This document shows positions 29,559 to 40,219 of a stretch of 50,474 bases of DNA, in pieces. Each line of letters opens with the position of its first letter. The stretch's first letter is position 1. Location of the stretch: the NCBI GenBank assembly GCA_902522365.1, contig CABYVH010000003.1, positions 1-50,474 of the forward strand, given 5' to 3'. The DNA is from an uncultured Pelagibacteraceae bacterium. GTDB taxonomy: Bacteria; Pseudomonadota; Alphaproteobacteria; Pelagibacterales; Pelagibacteraceae. Below the pieces are notes generated by a model. It searched no databases, was not told where the DNA came from, and saw only the letters and a program-made list of their open reading frames with translations. Position numbers and translations under genes: made by a program.

Positions 29559-31426
29559 GCTATATGCTTAATAGACTTTCTTTTGACATGAGACAACAAA
29601 ATATATACAGCAGCTGGAGTTATCCCATCTATTCTGAGTGCTTGACCAAGTGTTTTTGGCTTTATTTCCTTAAATTTTGACTTAACTTCATTTGATAGTC
29701 CAGAAAATTGATCATAATCTAGATTTTCAGGTATTTTCAGATTCTCATCCCTTTTGAATGCTAAAATATCGGCATTTTGTTTCTTTAAATAACCTTTATA
29801 ATGAGCATTTATCTCAATTTGCTCATCAATTTCACGTGAAACATATTCAATTTCAGGCCATATTTCTCTAATTTTACTCATATTTGCTGACTTTTGACTT
29901 AATATTTCTAATGCATTCCTTTTAATGCCATCTTTAGCAATATTTATTCCAAATTTAGATGCTTTTGATGGGGAAATTAATGAATTTTCCATCTTTTTAA
30001 GACTTTTTTCTAGTTTAAAAGCTTTCTCTTTATATATATTTTTCCTTTCATCTAGTATTAAACCAATATCAATTCCTTTTTGGGTAAGTCGTATATCTGC
30101 ATTATCAGATCTCAAAGATAGCCTGTATTCTGCCCTTGAAGTGAACATTCTATAAGGCTCTGCAACTCCTTTAGTAACCAAATCGTCTATCATCACACCA
30201 ATATATGCTTCAGATCTATCGATGATAAATGGCTCTTTACCTTTTATAGAGAGAGCAGCATTAATTCCAGCTATCAACCCTTGGGCTGCGGCTTCTTCAT
30301 AACCTGTAGTTCCATTAATTTGTCCTGCAAGATAAAGATTTTTAATTTTTTTTGTCTCCAATGTTAAAAATAGCTCTCTTGGGTCCACAAAATCATATTC
30401 TATAGCATATCCAGGCCTTAAAATTTTTACATTTTCTAAACCATTGATATTATTGCATATTTCTTGCTGTATCTTTGCAGGAAGTGAAGTTGAAATTCCA
30501 TTGGGATAGATAGTTTTATCATTTAGACCCTCTGGCTCCAAAAATATTTGATGCTTTTGCTTATCGGCAAACTTTACAATTTTATCTTCTATAGAAGGAC
30601 AGTACCTCGGGCCAACTCCTTGGATACTTCCAGAGTACATAGCGCTTTTTTTTATATTTTTTGAAATGATATCATGCACTGCTTGATTGGTATAAGTCAT
30701 CCTACATGAAATTTGTTTATTGATATTTTTTTTTGTAAGGAAAGAAAAAAAATATGGATCTTCATCTGCATGCTGTTCTTCGAGTTTTTCGAAATTAATT
30801 GTCGTTGCATCCAATCTTGGAGGTGTTCCTGTTTTTAATCTTCCTATTTTAAAATTATATTTTTTTAACTGCTCACTTAATCCTGTTGATGGTTTTTCAT
30901 TAAATCTTCCTGCTGGTGTTTTTTCTTCACCAATGTGAATTAAACCATTTAAAAAAGTTCCAGTTGTTAGGATTACTTTAGATGATAGTACTTTTTTACC
31001 GTCTTGTGTAATAAAACCAATTATATTGTTTTTTTCAAAAATAAACTGTATTACAGGATCAAAAAAAATGCTTAAATTACAGTAATTTACAAGTTTTTCT
31101 TGCATATATTTCTTATACAAGAATCTATCACTTTGCGTACGGGGTCCACGCACAGCGGGGCCTCTACTTCTATTCAATAAACGAAATTGTATTCCTGATT
31201 TATCTGCAACTTCTCCCATTACACCATCAAGTGCATCAATCTCTCGAACAAGATGGCCTTTACCCAATCCCCCAATCGCTGGGTTACAAGACATTTCACC
31301 AATTGTATTAAATTTATGAGTATATAAGGCAGTATTTACGCCCAATCTAGCAGATGCTGCTGCTGCTTCACAGCCAGCATGGCCACCGCCAATTACAACT
31401 ACATCAAATGAGATCTCATTTTTCAT
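29555..31426 (-). CDS. mnmG: tRNA uridine 5-carboxymethylaminomethyl modification protein MnmG
   Basis: [42 protein letters not shown]. Confidence 0.98.
   Translation of the reverse strand: MKNEISFDVVVIGGGHAGCEAAAASARLGVNTALYTHKFNTIGEMSCNPAIGGLGKGHLVREIDALDGVMGEVADKSGIQFRLLNRSRGPAVRGPRTQSDRFLYKKYMQEKLVNYCNLSIFFDPVIQFIFEKNNIIGFITQDGKKVLSSKVILTTGTFLNGLIHIGEEKTPAGRFNEKPSTGLSEQLKKYNFKIGRLKTGTPPRLDATTINFEKLEEQHADEDPYFFSFLTKKNINKQISCRMTYTNQAVHDIISKNIKKSAMYSGSIQGVGPRYCPSIEDKIVKFADKQKHQIFLEPEGLNDKTIYPNGISTSLPAKIQQEICNNINGLENVKILRPGYAIEYDFVDPRELFLTLETKKIKNLYLAGQINGTTGYEEAAAQGLIAGINAALSIKGKEPFIIDRSEAYIGVMIDDLVTKGVAEPYRMFTSRAEYRLSLRSDNADIRLTQKGIDIGLILDERKNIYKEKAFKLEKSLKKMENSLISPSKASKFGINIAKDGIKRNALEILSQKSANMSKIREIWPEIEYVSREIDEQIEINAHYKGYLKKQNADILAFKRDENLKIPENLDYDQFSGLSNEVKSKFKEIKPKTLGQALRIDGITPAAVYILLSHVKRKSIKHIA
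29828..29843. promoter_or_regulatory. Second parS-like site (14/16)
   Basis: AATTTCACGTGAAACA, matching TGTTTCACGTGAAACA except at the first two bases; inside mnmG. Confidence 0.85.
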
Positions 31427-31502
31427 AATTGTAATCTATTATTGATATTAAATTTTACAAGAAAACAGTTAAAAATGCCCTAAAAGTTGGTAAATTTAGT
31501 AC

Positions 31503-32834
31503 TTATTTGCCTATACAAAAGTCACTAAAAATTGAACCTAATATTTCTTCAACATCCACTTTGCCGACAATCATACCTAAGTGTCTAGTCGCTAATCTTA
31601 AATCCTCAGCAGCTTTATCAAAATCTTCCTGTGAATTTTTATCTTCGAAATTTTTTAAATTTTGGACGCAAGCTTCTAAACTTTGTCTATGTCTTTCTCT
31701 GGTAATCAAAGTTTCGTTTGAGTTAACAAATTTATTTTTTAATTTATCTTTAATTCTTTTTATTAATTCATCTAAGTTTGTTTGATTTTTAATTGATAAA
31801 AAAATTGGATTTAATTTTGAAATTTGTTGATTAATATTATTATAACCAAGATCAATTTTATTAATAACAATTATTGATTTTTCACTTATCAAATCGTTCA
31901 AAAATCCAGTAAACTCAACACTTTTTGGCTCTATTACTATAATATTTAAATCTGCATCCTCAGCTCTTTTTAGAGCTAGTTTTATTCCTTTTTTCTCAAT
32001 CTCATCTTGAGATTTTCTAATCCCAGCAGTATCAGAAATCACAACTGGATATCCATCCAGGTTTAAATGAGCTTCGATAACATCTCTAGTTGTTCCAGCA
32101 ATTTCTGAAACGATAGCTACATCTCTATTAGAAAGATAATTTAACAAAGAAGATTTTCCTGCATTTGCAGGTCCAATTATTGCAATCTTAAATCCTTCCC
32201 TAATTCTTTCTCCAACTTTTTGATCATTCAAAATTTTTTCAATCTCTAATCTTATTTTTTCAGAATCATTTTTTATATTTTTAATTACGTCATCTGGAAG
32301 ATCTTCCTCGGGAAAATCGATTTTTGCCTCAACGTTTGATAAAATTTTTAGAAGTTTTGTTCTTAGTGAATTAAATTTCTCAGAGCTTCTTCCACTCATT
32401 ATTTTTACAGCCTGCTTTCTTTGAATTTCAGTTTCTGCAGAAATGAGATCGGATATGCTCTCAGCTTTAATAAGATTTATTTTTTCATTTTGGAAAGCAA
32501 TTTTTGTAAATTCACCAGGTTCAGCAAGTCGACAATTTTCAATTTTTGACAATTCATCCAGTATTGCCCTTACTACAGCTATGCTACCATGAACATGTAT
32601 TTCTGCCATATCCTCACCTGTGTAGCTCTCAGGGCCAGGAAACCATATCAATATTCCTTCATCAATTAGTTCAGAAGTGTTGATTTTGTTGAATTTTTTA
32701 ATTGCAGCGACTCGAGCCCTTGGTGGTTTCCCATTTGATATATGATTAATTATTTTAAAGGTATCTTTTCCAGAGATTCGAATGATTGCTATTCCTGAAA
32801 CACCTGCTCCTGAAGAAAGTGCGTATATAGTCAT
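31503..32834 (-). CDS. mnmE: tRNA modification GTPase MnmE
   Basis: GPANAGKSSLLN, DTAGIRKSQDEIEKKGI, C-terminal CIGK. Confidence 0.97.
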   Translation of the reverse strand: MTIYALSSGAGVSGIAIIRISGKDTFKIINHISNGKPPRARVAAIKKFNKINTSELIDEGILIWFPGPESYTGEDMAEIHVHGSIAVVRAILDELSKIENCRLAEPGEFTKIAFQNEKINLIKAESISDLISAETEIQRKQAVKIMSGRSSEKFNSLRTKLLKILSNVEAKIDFPEEDLPDDVIKNIKNDSEKIRLEIEKILNDQKVGERIREGFKIAIIGPANAGKSSLLNYLSNRDVAIVSEIAGTTRDVIEAHLNLDGYPVVISDTAGIRKSQDEIEKKGIKLALKRAEDADLNIIVIEPKSVEFTGFLNDLISEKSIIVINKIDLGYNNINQQISKLNPIFLSIKNQTNLDELIKRIKDKLKNKFVNSNETLITRERHRQSLEACVQNLKNFEDKNSQEDFDKAAEDLRLATRHLGMIVGKVDVEEILGSIFSDFCIGK

Positions 32835-32879
32835 TTTATTATTATAGTTTTATATTAATCATAATTATATAATTTTTTA

Positions 32880-33740
32880 ATGATTATTTGGTTAGCCTCA
32901 TACCCAAAAAGTGGAAATACTTGGATAAGGTTTTTTATTTTATCTCTTTTAATGGGAAAAAAAACTGATCTTAATTTAAATCATTTGAAAGCTATTGCAA
33001 ACTACCCGGATAAATTTCATTTTAGTGGTTTAATATCTGATTATTTAAATTTAGATGAAGTCGCTAAAAATTGGATAAATTCTCAAAAAAAAATTAACTT
33101 GGATAACAATTTAAGATTTTTTAAAACTCATAACATGTTAGGAAAATTTAAAAACTATCCATTCACAGATAAAAATAATACTATAGCTACCATTCATATT
33201 GTAAGAGACCCAAGGAATGTTATCACATCCTTAAAAAATCATTATAATTTATCTAGTTACAGTGATGCAAAGAAATTTTTGTTTTTTAAAAATCAAATAC
33301 TAAGTTTGTCTGATAAAGAAAAAGAAAAATATTTAAATAAAGAAAAGTATCCCTTACCTCAATTTATTGGTTCTTGGCAAACTCATTATTTGTCATGGAA
33401 AAATATGAAAATGAATTATCTTCTCGTAAAATATGAAGATTTAATCAAACAACCAATCGAAGAATTTAAAAGAATTTCAAATTTTATTGGAAAATTACTT
33501 AGAAATAAATTTACAGACGAAACTGTGAATAATGCAGTAAAATTAAGCTCTTTTGATAATTTAGAAAACATGGAAAATAATTATGGTTTTACTGAAAGTT
33601 CTATAAGCAAGGATGGAGAAAAGAATAAGTTTTTTTTTCTTGGACCCAAAAATGATTGGACGAAGCTTCTAGATAAAGAAATAATAAATGAAATAAACAA
33701 AGAATTTAGAGTAGAAATGAAAGAGCTAGGTTATCTGTAA
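32880..33740 (+). CDS. Sulfotransferase-domain protein
   Basis: IIWLASYPKSGNTWIRFFI PAPS-binding loop, HIVRDPRNVITSLKNHY, YLLVKYEDLIKQP. Confidence 0.92.
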   Translation: MIIWLASYPKSGNTWIRFFILSLLMGKKTDLNLNHLKAIANYPDKFHFSGLISDYLNLDEVAKNWINSQKKINLDNNLRFFKTHNMLGKFKNYPFTDKNNTIATIHIVRDPRNVITSLKNHYNLSSYSDAKKFLFFKNQILSLSDKEKEKYLNKEKYPLPQFIGSWQTHYLSWKNMKMNYLLVKYEDLIKQPIEEFKRISNFIGKLLRNKFTDETVNNAVKLSSFDNLENMENNYGFTESSISKDGEKNKFFFLGPKNDWTKLLDKEIINEINKEFRVEMKELGYL

Positions 33741-33744
33741 GATA

Positions 33745-35451
33745 CTAATTTGTTAGTTTTCTATTATAAATTTTTAAGAGTTTGTTTTGTAATTCATAAG
33801 AAAACTTTTGGGAATTAAATAATGGACTATTTAATATATTATTAAAAATTTGTTTTCTCTCTTGGTCTAACTTTTCAAGATTATTTCCAAAATGAATTGC
33901 TTTTTTTATATAATCCTCTTGATTAGATGCAATAAAATTTTTAATATTTCCATTTATCAAAATACTTTCCCCAGCTCTTGAATTCATATTATGGCCTCTC
34001 ATCACAAGAACTGGAACTCCAGACCATAATGCTTCAAATGTAGTTGTAACCCCATTGTAAGGAAATGTATCAAGTGCTAGATCAATTTTACTATATAATT
34101 TTATGTGGTCTTCTATCTCTAAAAAATCATTTTTATTGTAAAATTCTAATGAGTCTTGAACACCATATTTCAAAAATTTTTTTAAAATAAATTTTTTATT
34201 ATGGTTAAATGAGGATTTTAAAATTAATTTAGAATTTTTAATACTACATAATATTGTGCTCCATACTTTAATGACATCATCAGTAATTTTTAAATAATTA
34301 TTAAATGATCCAAGTGTAATACTATTATTTTTTTTAAAAGGGGGCTGACTATATTCTCTTTTAAATTTAAATCCTGAATGACAGCTCCACACATTAGATA
34401 ATTTAAGAATTTTTTCAGAATATAGTTTCTCCTCATCACTTTTAATCAAATATTTATCTGCGATTATATAATCTATATTAGAAAAACCCACAGTATTTAA
34501 AAAAGCCATCCAAGAAATTTGTACTGGTGAACATCTAGTATTAAATATTTCAATTCTATCTGCATGAGTTAAACCCATAATATCAATTAAAATTTCAATG
34601 CGTTCCTCTTGAATTTTATCTATAATTCCTTGGTTATTAGAAACAGAAAGATCAAACCATCTATCAAAATTATTTTTTAACTCTAATGATGAGTCTTTTA
34701 AAAATTTATCGCTACTTAAAGAGAATGAATATAGTTCAAAAATATCCTTATCAAAATATTTTAAAGTATCCTTTAAAAAATAGGTAACAGAGTGATTTAC
34801 AGCGAAATCTTTTGCAACAAAACCAACTCTAATTTTTTTATTTTTTTTAAACTCAATTTCTTTAATATTTTTTGAAACAAAAGTTGGAAAATATTTAACA
34901 AATTTTTTTGAATACTCAAAATAATCATTTTGATTCCAGTCGTAATTATAATTTTTCATAAAACTATAAGAACAGGCAATAATCTTTGAATTTGTTTTAT
35001 TTTTTATTAGTTCATTAAGTAATTTATCAACGTTACGATGTTCAAGTAATTGTTTATAAACATCTACACCGTGTTTATATAATTTTTCATTATAACCAAT
35101 TTTATCTACATGTTCTTCAAATAGTACTTTTGCCTTTTCAAAGTAATTACTAATTTCCAAAAAAGTTTTCGAATTATTTACACAGGCTGTAATATAATTA
35201 GACAAAGCTTCTGTCTTTTGAGGAATTAAATTTGATCTATAATAACAATTCTCGAAATCTTTCAAAGCAGATAAGATATCATTTTTTGTTCTATTTTTGA
35301 TAAGAACTTTACATACCCCAGACAAATTAGATAGGCCAGGAGGTTTACTTTTTGATTTAAAATTCTTTTCAATACTCGAAACTACTTCTTTATATTTTTT
35401 TTTTAAAAATAGTTCTTTAATATTTTCTTGGAAAGATTTTTCTATCATCAC
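33745..35451 (-). CDS. OGT/SPINDLY-like glycosyltransferase family 41 protein
   Basis: KKIRVGFVAKDFAVNHSV, CSPVQISWMAFLNTVGFSNIDYIIADKYL, LDTFPYNGVTTTFEALWSGVPVLVMRG. Confidence 0.9.
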   Translation of the reverse strand: MMIEKSFQENIKELFLKKKYKEVVSSIEKNFKSKSKPPGLSNLSGVCKVLIKNRTKNDILSALKDFENCYYRSNLIPQKTEALSNYITACVNNSKTFLEISNYFEKAKVLFEEHVDKIGYNEKLYKHGVDVYKQLLEHRNVDKLLNELIKNKTNSKIIACSYSFMKNYNYDWNQNDYFEYSKKFVKYFPTFVSKNIKEIEFKKNKKIRVGFVAKDFAVNHSVTYFLKDTLKYFDKDIFELYSFSLSSDKFLKDSSLELKNNFDRWFDLSVSNNQGIIDKIQEERIEILIDIMGLTHADRIEIFNTRCSPVQISWMAFLNTVGFSNIDYIIADKYLIKSDEEKLYSEKILKLSNVWSCHSGFKFKREYSQPPFKKNNSITLGSFNNYLKITDDVIKVWSTILCSIKNSKLILKSSFNHNKKFILKKFLKYGVQDSLEFYNKNDFLEIEDHIKLYSKIDLALDTFPYNGVTTTFEALWSGVPVLVMRGHNMNSRAGESILINGNIKNFIASNQEDYIKKAIHFGNNLEKLDQERKQIFNNILNSPLFNSQKFSYELQNKLLKIYNRKLTN

Positions 35452-35503
35452 AATTTATAATTTAAATATTATAAATTCTAAATTGTAGTACTTGAAATCT
35501 AAA

Positions 35504-36775
35504 TTACGAGGGTTTATTCATAGAATTAAAGAATTCAGCGTTATTTTTAGTTGTCTTTAATTTTGAATTGATAAAATCAATTGCATCCATTGATCCCATT
35601 GGAGCGATTATTCTTCTTAGTACATTCATTTTTTGTAGATCATTTTTATCAAATATAAGTTCTTCTCTTCTTGTGCCAGACTTAGTTATATCTATTGCTG
35701 GGAAAATCCTTTTTTCTGAAATTTTTCTATCCAGTATGGTTTCACTATTTCCCGTTCCTTTGAATTCTTCAAAAATTACCTCATCCATTCTACTTCCAGT
35801 ATCAATTAAAGCTGTTGCAATTATTGTCAAAGATCCACCTTCTTCAATATTTCTAGCTGCTCCAAAAAATCTTTTAGGTCTCTGAAGAGCATTTGCATCT
35901 ACTCCTCCTGTTAAAACTTTTCCTGAACTTGGAACAACTGCATTATAAGCTCTTCCTAATCTAGTTATAGAGTCTAGTAATATTACAACATCTTTTTTAT
36001 GCTCTGTTAATCTTTTGGCTTTCTCAATTACCATTTCGGCAACGGCTACATGACGTTGGGCTGGTTCGTCAAAGGTAGAGCTTATAACTTCACCTTTAAC
36101 AGTTCTTTGCATATCTGTTACTTCCTCTGGCCTCTCATCAATTAACAAAACCATGAGATAACATTCAGGATGATTAGCAGTTATTGAGTTTGCTATACTT
36201 TGTAAAATCATAGTTTTTCCGGCTTTCGGTGGAGAAATAATCAATGATCTTTGACCTTTTCCTATAGGACTAACTAGGTCAATTAATCTTGGTGTTAAGT
36301 CTGGTTTTTTTTCAATTTTATTACTTTCAACTTCCATTCCCAACTGTTTGTTTGGATATAATGGAGTTAAATTGTCAAAAGCTATTTTATGTTTAAACTT
36401 ATCTGGTTCTTCGAAATTAATTTTACTAACTTGAAGAAGTGCAAAATATCTTTCTCCATCTTTTGGAGATCTAATAGGTCCTTCAACTGTATCTCCAGTT
36501 CTTAAACCAAATCTTCGAATTTGACTAGGACTGACATATATATCGTCGGCACCTGGTAAGTAATTTGACTCCATTGCCCTTAAAAAACCAAAACCATCTT
36601 GTAGTAACTGTAGCACTCCTCCACCCGTAATTTCTTCACCTTTTTCTGCAAGTTTTTTTAAAATTGCAAAATAAATTTCTTGTCTACGTAATGTGCTAGC
36701 GTTTTCTATCCCTAGCTTTTCAGCTTCGGTGATTAACTTTTCAGAGCTCTTTTCTTTTAGTTCTTGAATGTTCAT
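35504..36775 (-). CDS. rho: Transcription termination factor Rho
   Basis: [48 protein letters not shown]. Confidence 0.98.
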   Translation of the reverse strand: MNIQELKEKSSEKLITEAEKLGIENASTLRRQEIYFAILKKLAEKGEEITGGGVLQLLQDGFGFLRAMESNYLPGADDIYVSPSQIRRFGLRTGDTVEGPIRSPKDGERYFALLQVSKINFEEPDKFKHKIAFDNLTPLYPNKQLGMEVESNKIEKKPDLTPRLIDLVSPIGKGQRSLIISPPKAGKTMILQSIANSITANHPECYLMVLLIDERPEEVTDMQRTVKGEVISSTFDEPAQRHVAVAEMVIEKAKRLTEHKKDVVILLDSITRLGRAYNAVVPSSGKVLTGGVDANALQRPKRFFGAARNIEEGGSLTIIATALIDTGSRMDEVIFEEFKGTGNSETILDRKISEKRIFPAIDITKSGTRREELIFDKNDLQKMNVLRRIIAPMGSMDAIDFINSKLKTTKNNAEFFNSMNKPS

Positions 36776-36876
36776 GTTGGGAGATTGTTATAAGATACAA
36801 TAAATATATATGCAGATTATAAAATTTCAACCCTAGATTTGTTTAAATACTAAAAAAATTGTGTAAAATAAGGTTT

Positions 36877-37284
36877 ATGGACCAAAAAAATAATTTATTC
36901 ACTGTATTTGGGAAAACTATAGAAGAGTTTTCTTTATATTATGGTATTTTTCTTATTGTCTGGGGAGTAGTTATAAGCCTTTTGTCTGGAAGTTCTTCGT
37001 ATACATCCTATATACCAAGTTATCTCGGAGTAATAATTTTTATATTTTCATACCTATCTCTCAAATTTGTAAACAAAAAAAAAATTTTCATGCATATTGC
37101 TGCTACTGTTGGTTTAATAACAATGCTTGGTGGCCTAGATATTCTAAGAACAATGTTAAAAGGAAATTTGTTTGGTAATTTCTGGGCTGACTTATCAAAA
37201 TTAATGATGTTAATTACTGGGGGCTTGTTTGTTTATTATTGTTTTAGTTCATTTAAATTTGCAAGGAAAATAAATAATTTATAA
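36877..37284 (+). CDS. Small multi-pass membrane protein of unknown function
   Basis: MDQKNNLFTVFGKTIEEFSLYYGIFLIVWGVVISLL... with several hydrophobic helices; ATG at 36877. Confidence 0.75.
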   Translation: MDQKNNLFTVFGKTIEEFSLYYGIFLIVWGVVISLLSGSSSYTSYIPSYLGVIIFIFSYLSLKFVNKKKIFMHIAATVGLITMLGGLDILRTMLKGNLFGNFWADLSKLMMLITGGLFVYYCFSSFKFARKINNL

Positions 37285-37803
37285 GTCTTTTACTTCTTGA
37301 GCAAATCTTTCTACTCTCTGCCAGTCAGTAAACTCATAAGAATTATTGGTATCAGTTGGACCATTGGTAATCCTCATAATTAATTTGATAATAATTTTAT
37401 TTATAAAATTATAATTTGGATAATCTACTTTTCCAGCAAATACATCGACTTTGTCTGGTTTCCACTTTGTTTTTTTTAGAAATTTTATTACATAGGGATT
37501 AGTTTCAGCTTTACTTTTTTCTAATTTTCTTGCAACAACATTAACTGAAAAAAAAGCTGATTTTTTAAAATGTAACACATCTATATTTTTTTTAACAAAA
37601 TCTAAAACTTTTTTTCTATGTCTTCCATATCTAATGCTTGCTCCAATTATAATTTTATCAAAATTAGATAAATTAAGATCTTGCATATCGTCTAAAGAGA
37701 CAATTTTTATATTTGCATCACTTTTAAAATTATTCTTTATGTGTTCACAAATAGATTTTGTATGGCCATCTACAGTTGAGTAAATTATTAAGGAACTAGA
37801 CAT
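37279..37803 (-). CDS. hemG: HemG-type (flavodoxin-like) protoporphyrinogen oxidase
   Basis: LIIYSTVDGHTKSICEHI, DKIIIGASIRYGRHRKKVLDFVKKN, SAFFSVNVVARKLEK, KFLKKTKWKPD, IKLIMRITNGPTDT, YEFTDWQRVERFAQEV. Confidence 0.93.
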   Translation of the reverse strand: MSSSLIIYSTVDGHTKSICEHIKNNFKSDANIKIVSLDDMQDLNLSNFDKIIIGASIRYGRHRKKVLDFVKKNIDVLHFKKSAFFSVNVVARKLEKSKAETNPYVIKFLKKTKWKPDKVDVFAGKVDYPNYNFINKIIIKLIMRITNGPTDTNNSYEFTDWQRVERFAQEVKDL

Positions 37804-37816
37804 TCTTGAATAATAA

Positions 37817-38935
37817 TTATTTTTTATTCATTATTTGTTGGGGCATTTTTTGATAGTATTTTTGCTCTAGTTTATATTCAATATCCTCTTTTTCTTGTGC
37901 CGAACCCTCTGCTTGTGTAAAAGTGTATTTTGCAAAATCTTTACACCAATTTTTGTTGGTATTAAGACACTCTACAGGATGAATATTTCCACCCCATTCT
38001 TTTGCTTCATTTACAAGTTCATGCCCTAATTCGTCTGTTGTCTCTAAACAATCTGCAACGAAACTTGGTGAATAAATTACAATTTCTTTTTTTCCATTGT
38101 CAATTAAATTTTTAACTACATCTTCTGTATAGGGTGTTATCCATTCTTCTGAGCCGAAACGACTTTGAAAACTCATCATACATTTGTCTGGTTCAATGTT
38201 TTTGAGTTTATTAGTAATAAGACAAAATGTTTCATAACAGTGCCTATAATAATCATCTCCTTTGTTTACTATTCTCCTTTTTTGCATTCCATGAAAAGTT
38301 ATTATTAAACCATCAATATTTTTGCCTTGATTAATTAATTCGTTTAACTTCGAATCAACTTGCTTTACAGAATTGTCTATAAAAGCATGAGTTCTGTGGA
38401 AATTTGTTATAACTTCAAAGGTTGGTATTTTTACTCTTTTTGATAATTCTTTTGCTAAAGCATCTATGCCTGAAGCTATTGTACTTTCAGAATATTGGGG
38501 AAACATTGGTATAACAAGTAGCTTTGTTGCGCCAACTCCTTTTCTTAAATCCTCTTCCCAGCTATCGTAAACTTCATTTACATAAGGTGGGGATAATAAA
38601 AAGGCATAGTTAACCTCCACATGTCCATTTGGGTCAATTTTCTTTAATTCTTCACTAACATTTTCAGTAAAGTCTCTTGTATTCGTTATTAAAGGAAAAC
38701 TTTGACCGTCCCAAATTCTAGCATAGAGTTTTGCAGACTTCCTTGGTCTAAATGGCAATACAAAAAAATTTAAAATTATTTTCCACAACCATGGATTAAT
38801 ATCTATAACTCTAGGATCCCCTAAAAAGGCTCTTAAATATTTTCTTAGAGCTTTTGGTGTAGGTTCAGAAGGAGATCCAAGTTGTACAAAAACAACTTTC
38901 GTCTTTCTTTTTGGTGGTATGTAATCTTGACTCAT
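37817..38935 (-). CDS. hemH: Ferrochelatase
   Basis: VVFVQLGSPSEPTPKALRKYLRAFLGDPRVID, SFHGMQKR-type ITFHGMQKRRI. Confidence 0.97.
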   Translation of the reverse strand: MSQDYIPPKRKTKVVFVQLGSPSEPTPKALRKYLRAFLGDPRVIDINPWLWKIILNFFVLPFRPRKSAKLYARIWDGQSFPLITNTRDFTENVSEELKKIDPNGHVEVNYAFLLSPPYVNEVYDSWEEDLRKGVGATKLLVIPMFPQYSESTIASGIDALAKELSKRVKIPTFEVITNFHRTHAFIDNSVKQVDSKLNELINQGKNIDGLIITFHGMQKRRIVNKGDDYYRHCYETFCLITNKLKNIEPDKCMMSFQSRFGSEEWITPYTEDVVKNLIDNGKKEIVIYSPSFVADCLETTDELGHELVNEAKEWGGNIHPVECLNTNKNWCKDFAKYTFTQAEGSAQEKEDIEYKLEQKYYQKMPQQIMNKK

Positions 38936-38937
38936 TA

Positions 38938-39936
38938 CTAATAATCTCTTACCATTTTCACTAAATAATCTACCATACTAGGGTCAGTTTGGGGCATTAT
39001 ACCATGTCCTAGATTAAATATATAAGGGTGATCCTTAAATATATCCAGATATCTTTTTGTCTCTCTTGCGAGAGTTGCCTTATCAGCTAGGAGGATTTTG
39101 GGATCCATGCCGCCTTGGATGGGTATATTTATTTCATGCACTATTTTATTTGGGTCGACATCGTAATCTATATTTACAGCATCAGGTTTTACGATTTCAC
39201 AGAAATTTTTATAGTCTTTAATGCCTCTAGGAAAACAAATAACGGGAACTCCTAATTTTTTTACATACTCTACAATGCTTAGTGTAGGTATATAAATATA
39301 TTCTGGAATTTTATCCTCTAATAATCCAGCCCAACTATCGAAAATTTGAATGACTTGAGCTCCTGCTTCAATTTGATTTTTTATATGAAGTTTTAAAAAT
39401 TTTTCTATAATTCCTAAAAGTCTATTAATTAAAAAATCATCTTTAAAAAATTCATTTGACAAACCTTTCTTGGGAGAAGATTTATTAATCATGTAAACTA
39501 GTATTGTCCATGGAGCTCCAACAAATCCAATCGTATCTCTATTATTCATTAAAGGGTCTTTAGAGGTTTTTTCGATTGCTTTATAAACTTTATAAATTTT
39601 TTCAGTAAAACTTATTTCATCAACATTTTTTATTGTTTCTAAATTTATATCTCCCAATTTAGGACCAAAATTTTTTTTAAATTCTACTTTTTGGCCGAGT
39701 CCGTACGGTAACATTAAAATATCTGAAAATATTACCGCCCCATCAAATCCAAACCTTTTAATTGGTTGTAGAGTAATTTCAGATGCTAAATCACTATTTA
39801 GGCAAAGTTTTATAAAATCTTGGTTTTCTTTTCTAATTTCTCTAAACTCTGGAAGATATCTACCCGCTTGTCTCATTAACCATATAGGATTAGTTTTGGT
39901 ATCCTTATTTTTAATACAGTTGGTTATGGGACTCAT
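38938..39936 (-). CDS. hemE: Uroporphyrinogen decarboxylase
   Basis: PIWLMRQAGRYLPEFREIR, FVGAPWTILVYMI, FNLGHGIMP. Confidence 0.98.
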   Translation of the reverse strand: MSPITNCIKNKDTKTNPIWLMRQAGRYLPEFREIRKENQDFIKLCLNSDLASEITLQPIKRFGFDGAVIFSDILMLPYGLGQKVEFKKNFGPKLGDINLETIKNVDEISFTEKIYKVYKAIEKTSKDPLMNNRDTIGFVGAPWTILVYMINKSSPKKGLSNEFFKDDFLINRLLGIIEKFLKLHIKNQIEAGAQVIQIFDSWAGLLEDKIPEYIYIPTLSIVEYVKKLGVPVICFPRGIKDYKNFCEIVKPDAVNIDYDVDPNKIVHEINIPIQGGMDPKILLADKATLARETKRYLDIFKDHPYIFNLGHGIMPQTDPSMVDYLVKMVRDY

Positions 39937-40219
39937 ATAAATAGATATATATTATTTACTGTATTAGTATTATGTATTGTGAATAACGTAAATTAGTCAA
40001 TTATCACACTTATTTAACTATTTATTAACAACCTAAATATAAAATTAGTTAGAATTTTAGAGGTTTAATTAAGGTTTCTCATATTTTATGTATATTATGT
40101 ATAACTTTGTTAACATTTTATAATTTAGTTAATTAAATGGAAAGAAACTAACTTTAAATACTCAGAGGGATAAATCTGCATTTTTCTTATTTAACTTATA
40201 GATTATAAACATTTTATAC
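39937..40219. other. Putative chromosomal replication origin (oriC)
   Basis: AT-rich noncoding spacer between divergent hemE and the RP001-like gene; TTATTCACA DnaA box on minus strand (39978-39986), tandem TTATGTATA (40086-40103) and TTAA-N7-TTAA (40014-40028). Confidence 0.82.

Noticed and set aside
40001-40009. TTATCACAC as a DnaA box
   Set aside because: Requires a one-base deletion relative to TTATNCACA, so it is not a real consensus match.
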